From the NCBI GenBank assembly GCA_964415525.1, contig CAYQAS010000079.1, positions 1 to 19,926 of the forward strand: a DNA stretch of 19,926 bases. Reading direction: 5' to 3'. The position numbers and the translations under genes are program-made. Shown in pieces: positions 1-6,539 of this stretch (position 1 is its first letter; each line of letters begins with the position of its first letter). Below the pieces are notes generated by a model. The model was given only the letters and a program-made list of their open reading frames with translations, ran no database searches and was not told the origin of the DNA. The DNA is from CAZPUI01 sp964415525. Its GTDB lineage: Bacteria; Acidobacteriota; Holophagae; Holophagales; Holophagaceae.

Positions 1-218
1 ACCCCGCCGTGGAGGACCAGGCCAGCGACCGCGCCCACCGCATCGGCCAGACCCGCCCCGTCACCATCTACCGCCTCGTGGCCAAGAACACCGTGGAGGC
101 CCGCATCGTGGAACTCCACCACCGCAAGCGCGAGCTCGCGGACGGCCTGCTGGCGGGCACGGGCGAGGCGGTGCGGCTGGACCCGGAGGCGCTGATGGGA
201 CTGCTGCGGGAGAGGTGA
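1..218 (+). CDS. SNF2-family DEAD/DEAH-box helicase, C-terminal end (partial)
   Basis: This is the last 71 codons of a gene that begins before the window; the reading frame starts at base 3. The peptide opens with PAVEDQASDRAHRIGQ, the hallmark helicase motif VI region of SNF2/Rad54-type ATPases, whose arginines contact ATP in the second RecA-like lobe. It continues with TRPVTIYRLVAKNTVEARI and a short basic/acidic helix typical of SNF2 C-termini, and ends at TGA. The family moves along double-stranded DNA and remodels protein-DNA complexes or acts with RNA polymerase (RapA-like). The N-terminal lobe is outside the window, so the exact subfamily cannot be assigned. The fragment gives no sign of truncation at its 3' end. 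Confidence 0.9.
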   Translation, partial: PAVEDQASDRAHRIGQTRPVTIYRLVAKNTVEARIVELHHRKRELADGLLAGTGEAVRLDPEALMGLLRER

Positions 219-281
219 CACGAGATGGCTTGACCCGTGGCCGTGCGAACCGGTCCAATGAACGCCCCTCCCGGAGTGCGC

Positions 282-503
282 ATGGATGAAGCCCTGAAGC
301 CCGAAGCCTTCGGCGAAGCCGACTACGCCCTGGAATCGGCGGTGAAGTGCCCTTCCTGCGGCGAGCTGATCCACACCGTGTCCGTGGTCCGCCTGTTGCG
401 GGCCCGAGTGAATTTCATCAGCACCCTGCCCCGTCGCGGCTACGTCCTGGCCTGCCCCCAATGCCGGAGCCTCCTCGGGGGCGAACTCGGCGGATTGGCC
501 TGA
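282..503 (+). CDS. Small zinc-ribbon protein of unknown function
   Basis: The gene encodes 73 residues from ATG 282, chosen because CGGAG at 271-275 sits at good spacing before it. Upstream in-frame starts at 237 (GTG) and 258 (ATG) lack a convincing ribosome site. Two CxxC knuckles, C23-P-S-C26 and C58-P-Q-C61, should bind one zinc ion. The segment between them is basic (RLLRARVNF, LPRRGY), which would suit nucleic-acid or protein contact. No catalytic motif is visible. It lies 63 bases after the SNF2 gene on the same strand and could be cotranscribed with it. I do not recognise a named family; the zinc-ribbon call rests only on the four cysteines. Confidence 0.6.
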   Translation: MDEALKPEAFGEADYALESAVKCPSCGELIHTVSVVRLLRARVNFISTLPRRGYVLACPQCRSLLGGELGGLA

Positions 504-517
504 ATTCCCCGACCTGT

Positions 518-682
518 TTATCGGCAAGCCTCAGCAAAAAGCAACGGAACCGCGGAAATCGTGAAGGACGCGAAAGCCCAATGTGGAGGCCCGTCCCTCA
601 TCCCATTTCGCGCGCCCGAAGGGCGTTTCGCGCATTTCGCGGTTCATTCATTCTCGATTCTCTGGCTGAAGTTTCCCGATAA
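518..682. repeat. Palindromic repeat element, copy A (TTATCGG ends)
   Basis: This 165-base intergenic element begins TTATCGG and ends CCGATAA. Its two halves are long imperfect inverted repeats. On the left, CCTCAGC lies near the end, followed by GGAACCGCGGAAAT and CGCGAAAGCCC. On the right, read on the minus strand, CTTCAGCC is followed by GAACCGCGAAAT and CGCGAAACGCCC. A second copy lies at 15679-15944 and shares an exact 24-base block in inverted orientation (602-625 here, 15744-15767 there). No protein is encoded. The structure resembles a MITE- or REP-like non-autonomous element, though no transposase or clear target-site duplication is visible. It lies 33 bases upstream of the first receiver-DUF4388 gene. 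Confidence 0.75.
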
Positions 683-715
683 CCAGGTTCCCCGAATATC
701 TCTTATCGTTTCCCC

Positions 716-1447
716 ATGGCTGCGCATCGTTCCCGACGCCCCTCGACGGCCTCCCAGACCCGCCTCGCGCTGGTGGTGGAGGATGACGCCACCACGATGC
801 GGTTTTTCGAGGTGGGCCTGAAGCGGCTCGCAAGCGAGGGCTGGGACCTCCGCTTCGCCCGGGACGGCGCGCAGGCGATGGGCGTCCTCAGCCAGGAGGC
901 CGTGGACGTGCTTGTCACGGATCTGCAGATGCCCGGCGTGGATGGCTACCAACTCATCGCCCATGCTCACGCCCACTATCCCGGCATGCCGATCCTCGTC
1001 ATCACGGGGCTCCCCGCCATGGAGGCACATCCCCAGGCCCTTCAGCTCGGCGCCCTGCACGTCTTCGCCAAACCCGTGCGGCTGCCGCAGCTCATGGAAA
1101 CCATCGTCGAGGTGTCCCGCATCCGGCCGGACGCCTTCCTGCGGGGCCTGCCCCTGGCCAGCCTGCTGCAACTGCTGGAGTGGGAGGAGAAGTCCTGCAC
1201 CCTCAAGGTGAGAGAAGGCGAGATCCAGGGACACCTCTACATCCAGCACGGCCAGATCGTGCATGCGGAACGGGCCGGCATCCAGGGACCGGAGGCCGCC
1301 CGGACCATCCTGCGCTGCGAGCGGCCCACCATCGAGATGCTCGAGACCTGCCGCGTCCCCGGCTCCTTCCGGCTGCCCATCACGAGGGCCCTCATGGAGG
1401 CGGCGGTGCTTCGAGACCACGAAGCGAACGATACGCCGGAGGCCTGA
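716..1447 (+). CDS. Response regulator: receiver domain fused to DUF4388 (first of tandem pair)
   Basis: This 243-residue cytoplasmic protein has an N-terminal receiver domain (about residues 16-130) and a C-terminal DUF4388 domain (about 137-220, PatA-like N-terminal type). The receiver keeps the full active site: acidic pair D23/D24, phospho-acceptor D69 in VTDLQMPG, T97 and K119 in FAKP. It should therefore be phosphorylated by a histidine kinase, but none is adjacent. DUF4388 domains are common C-terminal partners of receivers in deltaproteobacteria and acidobacteria, and their biochemical role is poorly known. There is no DNA-binding domain. ATG 716 has no obvious ribosome site (preceding bases are pyrimidine-rich), so leaderless or weak initiation is possible. 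The start is supported by gapless alignment with the next gene from residue 1. Confidence 0.85.
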   Translation: MAAHRSRRPSTASQTRLALVVEDDATTMRFFEVGLKRLASEGWDLRFARDGAQAMGVLSQEAVDVLVTDLQMPGVDGYQLIAHAHAHYPGMPILVITGLPAMEAHPQALQLGALHVFAKPVRLPQLMETIVEVSRIRPDAFLRGLPLASLLQLLEWEEKSCTLKVREGEIQGHLYIQHGQIVHAERAGIQGPEAARTILRCERPTIEMLETCRVPGSFRLPITRALMEAAVLRDHEANDTPEA

Positions 1448-1510
1448 TCACCGCCGCATGTCGGGGGAATCTCCACCCTTGTAAGATGAATTTCATTTAC
1501 CGTGGAGATT

Positions 1511-2236
1511 ATGCCGGCATTGATTTCCCCGCGTCCTCTCCCCATCCGCCCCACACGGCTGGCACTGATTGCGGAGGACGACCCCACCACCCTGAAGTTC
1601 TTCCAGCTCGGCCTGAAGGGACTGCAGGCCCAGGGTTGGGACCTCCGCTTCGCCAGTGATGGTGCCGAGGCCATGCGGCTCCTCAGCCAGGAGCTGGTGG
1701 ATGTGCTGGTGACAGACCTCCACATGCCTGGTGTGGATGGCTACCAGCTCATCGCCCACTCCCACGCCCACTACCCCGGCATGCCGATCCTCGTGATCAC
1801 CGGGCTTCCGGTCCAGGAATCCCATCCCGCCGCCCTGCGACTGGGGGCGCTCCAGGTCTTCTGCAAGCCGGTGCGCATGTCCCTCCTCATGGAGGAGATC
1901 GTCCGGGTCGGCCAGATCCCCGCGGACGGCTTCGTGCGGGGCCTGCCCCTGGCCAGCCTGCTCCAACTACTGGAGTGGGAGGAGAAATCCTGCACCCTGA
2001 AGATCCGTGCCGAAGGCCGCCAGGGGCATCTCTACCTCCATCGAGGCATTCTCATCCATGCCGAAACCGGCGGCGTCCATGGGGTCGAAGCCGCTCACAT
2101 GGTCCTGCGCTGGGAGCGGCCCGAGATCGAGTTCATGGAGACCTGTCGTGTGGAAGGCTCGTTCCAGATGCCCGTGACTCGGGCGCTGATGGAAGTCGCC
2201 GTGCGCCGGGACCACGAGGACCTCGCCCCGGCCTAG
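1511..2236 (+). CDS. Response regulator: receiver domain fused to DUF4388 (second of tandem pair)
   Basis: This 241-residue paralogue of the preceding gene has the same receiver-DUF4388 layout and aligns to it without gaps for nearly its whole length, roughly 70% identical by eye. D23/D24, D69 (VTDLHMPG), T97 and K119 (FCKP) are conserved at identical positions. The stretch RGLPLASLLQLLEWEEKSC at the start of DUF4388 is identical in both. ATG 1511 gives matching numbering with the paralogue; a GTG at 1502 is the alternative. GGAG at 1504-1507 is only three bases from ATG 1511, unusually close. The 63-base gap to the first gene suggests one transcript. Tandem duplication followed by divergence of the N-terminus and DUF4388 surface is the simplest history. 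Confidence 0.85.
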   Translation: MPALISPRPLPIRPTRLALIAEDDPTTLKFFQLGLKGLQAQGWDLRFASDGAEAMRLLSQELVDVLVTDLHMPGVDGYQLIAHSHAHYPGMPILVITGLPVQESHPAALRLGALQVFCKPVRMSLLMEEIVRVGQIPADGFVRGLPLASLLQLLEWEEKSCTLKIRAEGRQGHLYLHRGILIHAETGGVHGVEAAHMVLRWERPEIEFMETCRVEGSFQMPVTRALMEVAVRRDHEDLAPA

Positions 2237-2315
2237 GTGCCCGCTGGCGGTGCATGTCGCCCGTGGGCCAGAATGGAATCTGCGGCGCCCTTTTGCTGCC
2301 GCCCTGAGGTAGCCC

Positions 2316-3584
2316 ATGCTCGACCCTCAACGCCTCCGCCAGGATCTCGACACCGTCGTGCAGGGCCTCGCCTCTCGCAGCTTCGCCTTCGACACCGCCA
2401 CCTACCAGCAGCTGGATGAGACCCGCCGAGGGCTCATCAACGAGCTGGAGTCCCTCCAGGCAGAGCGGAACCGCGTGTCCGATGAGGTGGGGAAGCTCAA
2501 GCGCGCGAAGGAGAACGCGGACCACCTGATCGTGGCCCAGCGCGAAGTGGGCGAGAAGATGAAGGCACTGGAGGCCGCCCAGAAGGACGCCGACGCCGCC
2601 TTCAAGGACTTCCTCAGCCGCATTCCCAACATCCCCCACCCCAGCACGCCAGCGGGCGCCGATGAGCACGGCAACGTGGAAGTCAGCCGCTGGGGCACGC
2701 CCCGGGAGATCGCGAATCCCAAGGACCACGTGGACCTTGGGACGGCGCTCGGGATCCTGGACTTCGACCGCGGCGCCAAGCTCAGCGGCGCCCGCTTCAC
2801 CGTGCTGAAGGGCCTGGGCGCCCGCCTGGAGCGCGCCCTCATCAGCTTCTTCCTGGACCAGAATACGGCGGCGGGCTGGGGCGAAGTGCTCGTGCCCTAC
2901 CTCGTGCTGCCGGAGACGATGTACGGCACCGGGCAGCTGCCGAAGTTTGAGCAGGACCTCTTCAAGACCTACCGGGGCGAGGACGCGATGTACCTCATTC
3001 CCACGGCGGAAGTGCCCGTCACGAACCTCTACAAGGACGAGATCCTGGCGACGGAGACCCTGCCCCTGCGCCATTGCGCCTTCACCCCCTGCTTCCGCAG
3101 CGAGGCGGGCAGCTACGGCCGGGATACCCGTGGCTACATCCGCCAGCACCAGTTCCACAAGGTGGAGCTCGTGGCCTTCACCACCGCCGAGCAGGCGGAA
3201 GGGGAACTGGAGCACCTGACCCGCCAGGCGGAGGTGCTCCTCGAGGCCCTCGGCTTGCCCTACCGCCGCATGGCGCTCTGCACCGGCGACATCGGCGTCA
3301 GCAGCCAGAAGACCTACCACCTGGAAGTCTGGCTGCCCTCCCAGAACACCTACCGGGAGATCAGCTCCTGCAGCTGGTTCGGCGACTTCCAGTCCCGCCG
3401 CGCCAACCTGCGCTGCAAGGCCAAGGACGGCAAGAAGCCCGAGCTGATGCACACCCTGAACGGCTCCGGCCTCGCGGTGGGCCGCACCCTGGTGGCCATC
3501 CTGGAGAACTACCAGCAGCCTGACGGCAGCGTCGTCGTGCCCGAGGTCCTGCGGCCCTACGTCGGCGCCGACGTGATCCGCTAG
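2316..3584 (+). CDS. serS: Seryl-tRNA synthetase
   Basis: This cytoplasmic class II aminoacyl-tRNA synthetase charges tRNA-Ser (and tRNA-Sec where present) with serine using ATP. At 422 residues it has normal family length. Residues about 30-110 form the long antiparallel coiled-coil arm that grips the tRNA (rich in Glu, Lys, Arg and Leu). The serine-binding TAE loop is at 230-232 (PTAEVPVTN). Motif 2 starts near 260 (FRSEAGSYGRDTRGY) and is followed by QHQFHKVEL. Motif 3 is GSGLAVGRTLVAILENYQ from about residue 383. ATG 2316 follows TGAGGT at good spacing. The short leader shows no T-box-like structure. An ABC ATPase gene follows after 39 bases, without obvious functional link. Confidence 0.98.
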   Translation: MLDPQRLRQDLDTVVQGLASRSFAFDTATYQQLDETRRGLINELESLQAERNRVSDEVGKLKRAKENADHLIVAQREVGEKMKALEAAQKDADAAFKDFLSRIPNIPHPSTPAGADEHGNVEVSRWGTPREIANPKDHVDLGTALGILDFDRGAKLSGARFTVLKGLGARLERALISFFLDQNTAAGWGEVLVPYLVLPETMYGTGQLPKFEQDLFKTYRGEDAMYLIPTAEVPVTNLYKDEILATETLPLRHCAFTPCFRSEAGSYGRDTRGYIRQHQFHKVELVAFTTAEQAEGELEHLTRQAEVLLEALGLPYRRMALCTGDIGVSSQKTYHLEVWLPSQNTYREISSCSWFGDFQSRRANLRCKAKDGKKPELMHTLNGSGLAVGRTLVAILENYQQPDGSVVVPEVLRPYVGADVIR

Positions 3585-3623
3585 ACCGCATCCGCACGCC
3601 AAAGGTGTGATCCCGGACAGGCC

Positions 3624-4307
3624 ATGCCCGAGTCCAACGCCAACCATCCCCTCCTGGAGGCCCGGTTCCTGGGCTTCCGGCGAGGGGATCGCTGGATCCT
3701 CCGGAACCTGTCCCTTGCCCTGAACCCCGGCGAGGCGCTGGGCATCGCGGGCCCCAGCGGGTGCGGCAAGAGCACCCTCGCGCGCCTGCTCCTGGGCCTC
3801 CTGAAGCCGCACGAAGGTCGCATTCTTCTCGAAGGACAGCCCTGGTCCGGAGTGCCCGAACGCCTCCGGCGCCGCCGCCGCGGAGCCCTCCAGGCCCTGT
3901 TCCAGGATTCGGCAGGGAGCCTGCCACCCCACCAGTCCAGCCGCCGCATCCTGGCGGAGGCCTGCGGTCTTCACGACGACCGCACCACCCCTGAGGCACT
4001 CGCCGATCAGGTGGCGTTTCCCATGGGAAATCTTGAACTTCTGCCGCACCAGCTCTCAGGTGGCCTGGCCCAGCGCCTCGCCCTGGCGCGGGCACTCACT
4101 TCGGGGCCGCGGATGCTGGTGCTGGACGAGCCCTTTGCCGCCCTCGACCCGACCCTGGCCCAGCACTTCCTGCACCTCCTCCTGGAGCTGAAGGTAAGCG
4201 GGGTGGGAATGGTGGTGATCGCCCACGCACCGCAGCTCCTGGACCACCTCTGCGATGAGGTACGGGAACTGGAGCCCCTCGGCGAGGTCGCTCCAGCCCA
4301 CGCCTGA
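3624..4307 (+). CDS. ABC transporter ATP-binding protein (DppF/NikE-like), orphan
   Basis: This 227-residue ATPase has all canonical motifs: Walker A GPSGCGKST (43-51, K49), Q-loop FQD (Q94), signature LSGGLAQ (144-150), Walker B MLVLDEP (D168, E169) and H-loop H201. The sequence around the Q-loop (ALFQDSAGSLPPHQS) resembles that of dipeptide/nickel importer ATPases of the DppF/OppF/NikE group. It is shorter than typical DppF (about 300 or more residues) and lacks their C-terminal oligopeptide-binding extension, so it is closer in size to NikE. No permease or substrate-binding gene is nearby, so substrate and even direction of transport are unknown. It follows serS by 39 bases and precedes tpx. 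The ribosome site is weak (GGACAGGCC before ATG 3624). Confidence 0.85.
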   Translation: MPESNANHPLLEARFLGFRRGDRWILRNLSLALNPGEALGIAGPSGCGKSTLARLLLGLLKPHEGRILLEGQPWSGVPERLRRRRRGALQALFQDSAGSLPPHQSSRRILAEACGLHDDRTTPEALADQVAFPMGNLELLPHQLSGGLAQRLALARALTSGPRMLVLDEPFAALDPTLAQHFLHLLLELKVSGVGMVVIAHAPQLLDHLCDEVRELEPLGEVAPAHA

Positions 4308-4404
4308 GGGTTCGCACACCATCGACCAGAACCTTGTCGATTCGTCCGGGGCTGGCACGCCTCCCCCCCCTAATGGCATCCCACGGCATGAAGGAGAATT
4401 ACCC

Positions 4405-4905
4405 ATGGCCACTGTCACCCTCAAGGGCAACGTCCTGAACACCGCGGGCGAGCTGCCCGCCGTCGGCACCGCCGCCCCCACATTCGCCCTCACCGGCGCC
4501 GATCTGTCCGAGGCCACCCTGGCCACCTACCCCGGCCAGCGCCTCGTGCTGAACATCTTCCCCAGCGTGGACACCGGCGTCTGCGCCGCCTCCGTGCGCG
4601 CCTTCAATGCCAAGGCCTCCGGCCTCGCCAACACCACCGTGCTCTGCATCAGCGCCGACCTGCCCTTCGCCGCCGGCCGCTTCTGCGCCGCCGAGGGCCT
4701 GGACAAGGTGGTCACCCTCTCCACCTTCCGCAGCCCCGAGTTCGGTCAGGCCTACGGCCTCACGCTCGTGGATGGCCCCCTGAAGGGCCTCCTCGCCCGA
4801 GCCGTGGTCGTCGTCGACGAGACCGGCAAGGTCATCTACACGCAGCTCGTCCCCGAGATCGTCGAAGAGCCCAACTACGAGGCCGCCCTGGCCGCGCTCA
4901 AGTAG
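4405..4905 (+). CDS. tpx: Thiol peroxidase, atypical 2-Cys peroxiredoxin
   Basis: This 166-residue enzyme reduces hydrogen peroxide and alkyl hydroperoxides with thioredoxin as electron donor. Peroxidatic C60 lies in PSVDTGVCAASVRAFN with the usual preceding T57, and resolving C94 lies in DLPFAAGRFCAAEGL. Both match the positions known in E. coli Tpx (C61 and C95). The length is standard. The start is fixed by AAGGAG at 4391-4396 before ATG 4405; in-frame codons further upstream overlap the previous gene and should be ignored. The 97-base leader contains an eight-C run and a small dyad (ATCGAC at 4321-4326, GTCGAT at 4336-4341) that might be an operator, but this is weak. A strong hairpin follows the stop codon. 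Confidence 0.96.
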   Translation: MATVTLKGNVLNTAGELPAVGTAAPTFALTGADLSEATLATYPGQRLVLNIFPSVDTGVCAASVRAFNAKASGLANTTVLCISADLPFAAGRFCAAEGLDKVVTLSTFRSPEFGQAYGLTLVDGPLKGLLARAVVVVDETGKVIYTQLVPEIVEEPNYEAALAALK

Positions 4906-4925
4906 GCTTCGGGGTCAGACACCAC

Positions 4926-4953
4926 CCGAAGGGCCGCGCGAGCGGCCCTTCGG
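4926..4953. terminator. Hairpin between convergent tpx and LytTR regulator
   Basis: A perfect 12-base-pair GC-rich stem (4926-4937 with 4942-4953) closes a GCGA loop, which fits the stable GNRA class. It lies between the stop codons of two convergent genes (4905 and 4957), the usual place for a bidirectional terminator. Neither side has a good T-run, so termination may rely on the stem alone or the hairpin may protect mRNA 3' ends. Confidence 0.65.
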
Positions 4954-4956
4954 CGT

Positions 4957-5709
4957 TCAGAACCGCTCCTTCAGCACCTTCAGATACGGCGCGCTCACGG
5001 GCAGGGGTTCCTCGCAGCCCTTCAGGTGGATCAGCGCGCCTTCGCCGTCCCCGCGCTCCAGCCAGGCGATGGCCCGCAGGTTCACGATCGCGGAGCGGTG
5101 GACCTGCTGGAAGTGGCGCGGATCGAGACGGGTCGCGAGGTCCTTGAGGGGCTGATCGATGTAGTGGGCGCCATCCGCACATTGAACGCGGGTGAGCTTG
5201 CTGTCCGCCTGGAAGCTGCACACCTCGTCCACGGGAATGAGCCGTGTGCGCCGCCCCACGGTGGCGCTGATCCACTGGAGGGGTGCCGGTGGAGGAACCG
5301 GGGCGAGGCGCGTCAGCAGGGCCTCCAGATCCACCGTCGGGCGCTCCCGGAGCCGCTCCAGGGTCTTCCCCAGCCGCTCCGGCGTGATGGGCTTCAGCAG
5401 GTAGTCCACGGCGCCCGCCTCGAAGGCGGCGATGGCATGGGCGTCATAGGCCGTGACGAAGACGATCCGCACGGCCTTGGGCAGGCGTCCCGCCAATTCC
5501 AGCCCCGACATCCCAGGCAGGCGGATGTCCAGGAAGGCCACGTCCGGCAGATCCGCGGCCACACACGCCAGCGCCGCTTCCGCGTCCTCTGCCGTGTCGA
5601 TGCGTCGCCAGGGATGCCCGGACTGCCGCAGCAGGTCCACGAGCCCCTCCCGCAGCCGCGGCTCGTCCTCGACGACGAGGGCGGACCAGGGGGCGGGTGC
5701 AGGGCTCAT
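4957..5709 (-). CDS. LytTR-family response regulator (LytR/AlgR type)
   Basis: This 250-residue transcription regulator has a receiver domain (about 8-122) with E14/D15, phospho-acceptor D61 (FLDIRLPG), T86 and K106. A proline-rich linker leads to a LytTR DNA-binding domain (about 148-247). The latter shows the usual features: the segment PVDEVCSFQADSKLT, RLDPRHFQQVHRSAIVNL and a C-terminal PVSAPYLKVLKERF. LytTR proteins bind DNA as dimers through beta-strand/loop contacts. It is the last gene of a three-gene minus-strand operon, 20 bases after the membrane protein gene, and is almost certainly the partner of the LytS-like kinase at 6540-7778. Target genes cannot be read from this window. Confidence 0.95.
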   Translation of the reverse strand: MSPAPAPWSALVVEDEPRLREGLVDLLRQSGHPWRRIDTAEDAEAALACVAADLPDVAFLDIRLPGMSGLELAGRLPKAVRIVFVTAYDAHAIAAFEAGAVDYLLKPITPERLGKTLERLRERPTVDLEALLTRLAPVPPPAPLQWISATVGRRTRLIPVDEVCSFQADSKLTRVQCADGAHYIDQPLKDLATRLDPRHFQQVHRSAIVNLRAIAWLERGDGEGALIHLKGCEEPLPVSAPYLKVLKERF

Positions 5710-5729
5710 GATTCGATCCTACCGCCCGC

Positions 5730-6461
5730 TCATTTCGCCGCATTTGGGAAGCTCTGGGTCACAGCCCCCTTTTCGTCCAGGAACTGCAGCATGGGCTGGC
5801 CTTCCGGCGTCACCAGCATCATGATCCTCGGCTTGCCCTTGGCATCCGCCAGGATCACGGCGGAGGACTTGCCCTTGGTCTTACCCACGAAGACTCGCTG
5901 GGTCTGACGGCCGCCGGCGGCCTCCCACTTCGCCTTCAGGGCTTCCTTCTCCGGGCCCGCGGGGGCCTTCGCCATGGCATCCCAGAGCGGCTGATAGTCC
6001 TTGGCGAGACCGCGATCATAGACATTCAGCCCCGTGTCCATGAAGCCGTTGCCCTCGTAGTGGCCCAGGGCCAGCTGCTGGTCGCCGCCGAAGCGGTCCA
6101 TGGAGAAGTGCATGCCAGAGCTGGGCTTGCCCTTGGCGTCCAGCTTGCCGTTCCAGATCAGTCCGCCGCACTCATCGCCCGCCTCGTTGTAGAAGATCAA
6201 GCCGGGCATGCCGCGGTCGTCCCCCCCTTCCTTGCCATCCACCACGGCCTTCGGCAGGCGGTCGCGATTGGCGAGCACGAGCTGCCGCTTGCCGTCCTTG
6301 CCGATGATGTTGATGCGCTCCACATCGATCTCCGTGAAGCGGGTCCGGGCCTCCGAGGCGGCCACACCGAGGACGACGGTCAGGACGAGGCCGCCGAGAC
6401 CGAGGGCGGTCTTGAGGAGGCGGTTCTGCTTCTGCAGGGACAGGACGAGGTCTGGGCTCAT
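5730..6461 (-). CDS. Single-pass membrane protein of unknown function within kinase/regulator operon
   Basis: The gene encodes 243 residues from ATG 6461, which is preceded by AAGGAG at good spacing. A cytoplasmic N-terminus (MSPDLVLSLQKQNRLLK) leads to one hydrophobic helix at about 18-36. The rest, probably periplasmic, starts with FTEIDVERINIIGKDGK and is built of repeated short beta-hairpin-like units ending in Asp-Gly or Gly-Lys turns (GKDGKRQLVLANR, ADAKGKPRIMMLVTPEG, LDEKGAV). A more helical, charged segment lies at about 156-183. I recall similar VERINIxxxDGxxRxVIxNxxR proteins annotated only as hypothetical. There are no catalytic motifs. It lies between the kinase (78 bases upstream) and the regulator (20 bases downstream), so it may modulate or sense for that system; this is inference. 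Confidence 0.7.
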   Translation of the reverse strand: MSPDLVLSLQKQNRLLKTALGLGGLVLTVVLGVAASEARTRFTEIDVERINIIGKDGKRQLVLANRDRLPKAVVDGKEGGDDRGMPGLIFYNEAGDECGGLIWNGKLDAKGKPSSGMHFSMDRFGGDQQLALGHYEGNGFMDTGLNVYDRGLAKDYQPLWDAMAKAPAGPEKEALKAKWEAAGGRQTQRVFVGKTKGKSSAVILADAKGKPRIMMLVTPEGQPMLQFLDEKGAVTQSFPNAAK

Positions 6462-6539
6462 GGCGAGCTCCTTGGAAAGACGCGGTGGGGGGGCTTGGCT
6501 TGCCCACCGCGTGGGGGTCAAAGCGAGTTGGATGGGAGG

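Noticed and set aside
2133..4049. A 638-codon open frame on the minus strand opposite serS and the ABC ATPase
   Set aside because: It is an antisense shadow produced by GC-rich codons; the plus-strand genes have all family motifs and ribosome sites, and the antisense peptide has no recognisable domain.
4321..4341. ATCGAC/GTCGAT dyad in the tpx leader as an operator
   Set aside because: Only six bases per arm, no second site and no visible promoter; too weak to list as a feature.
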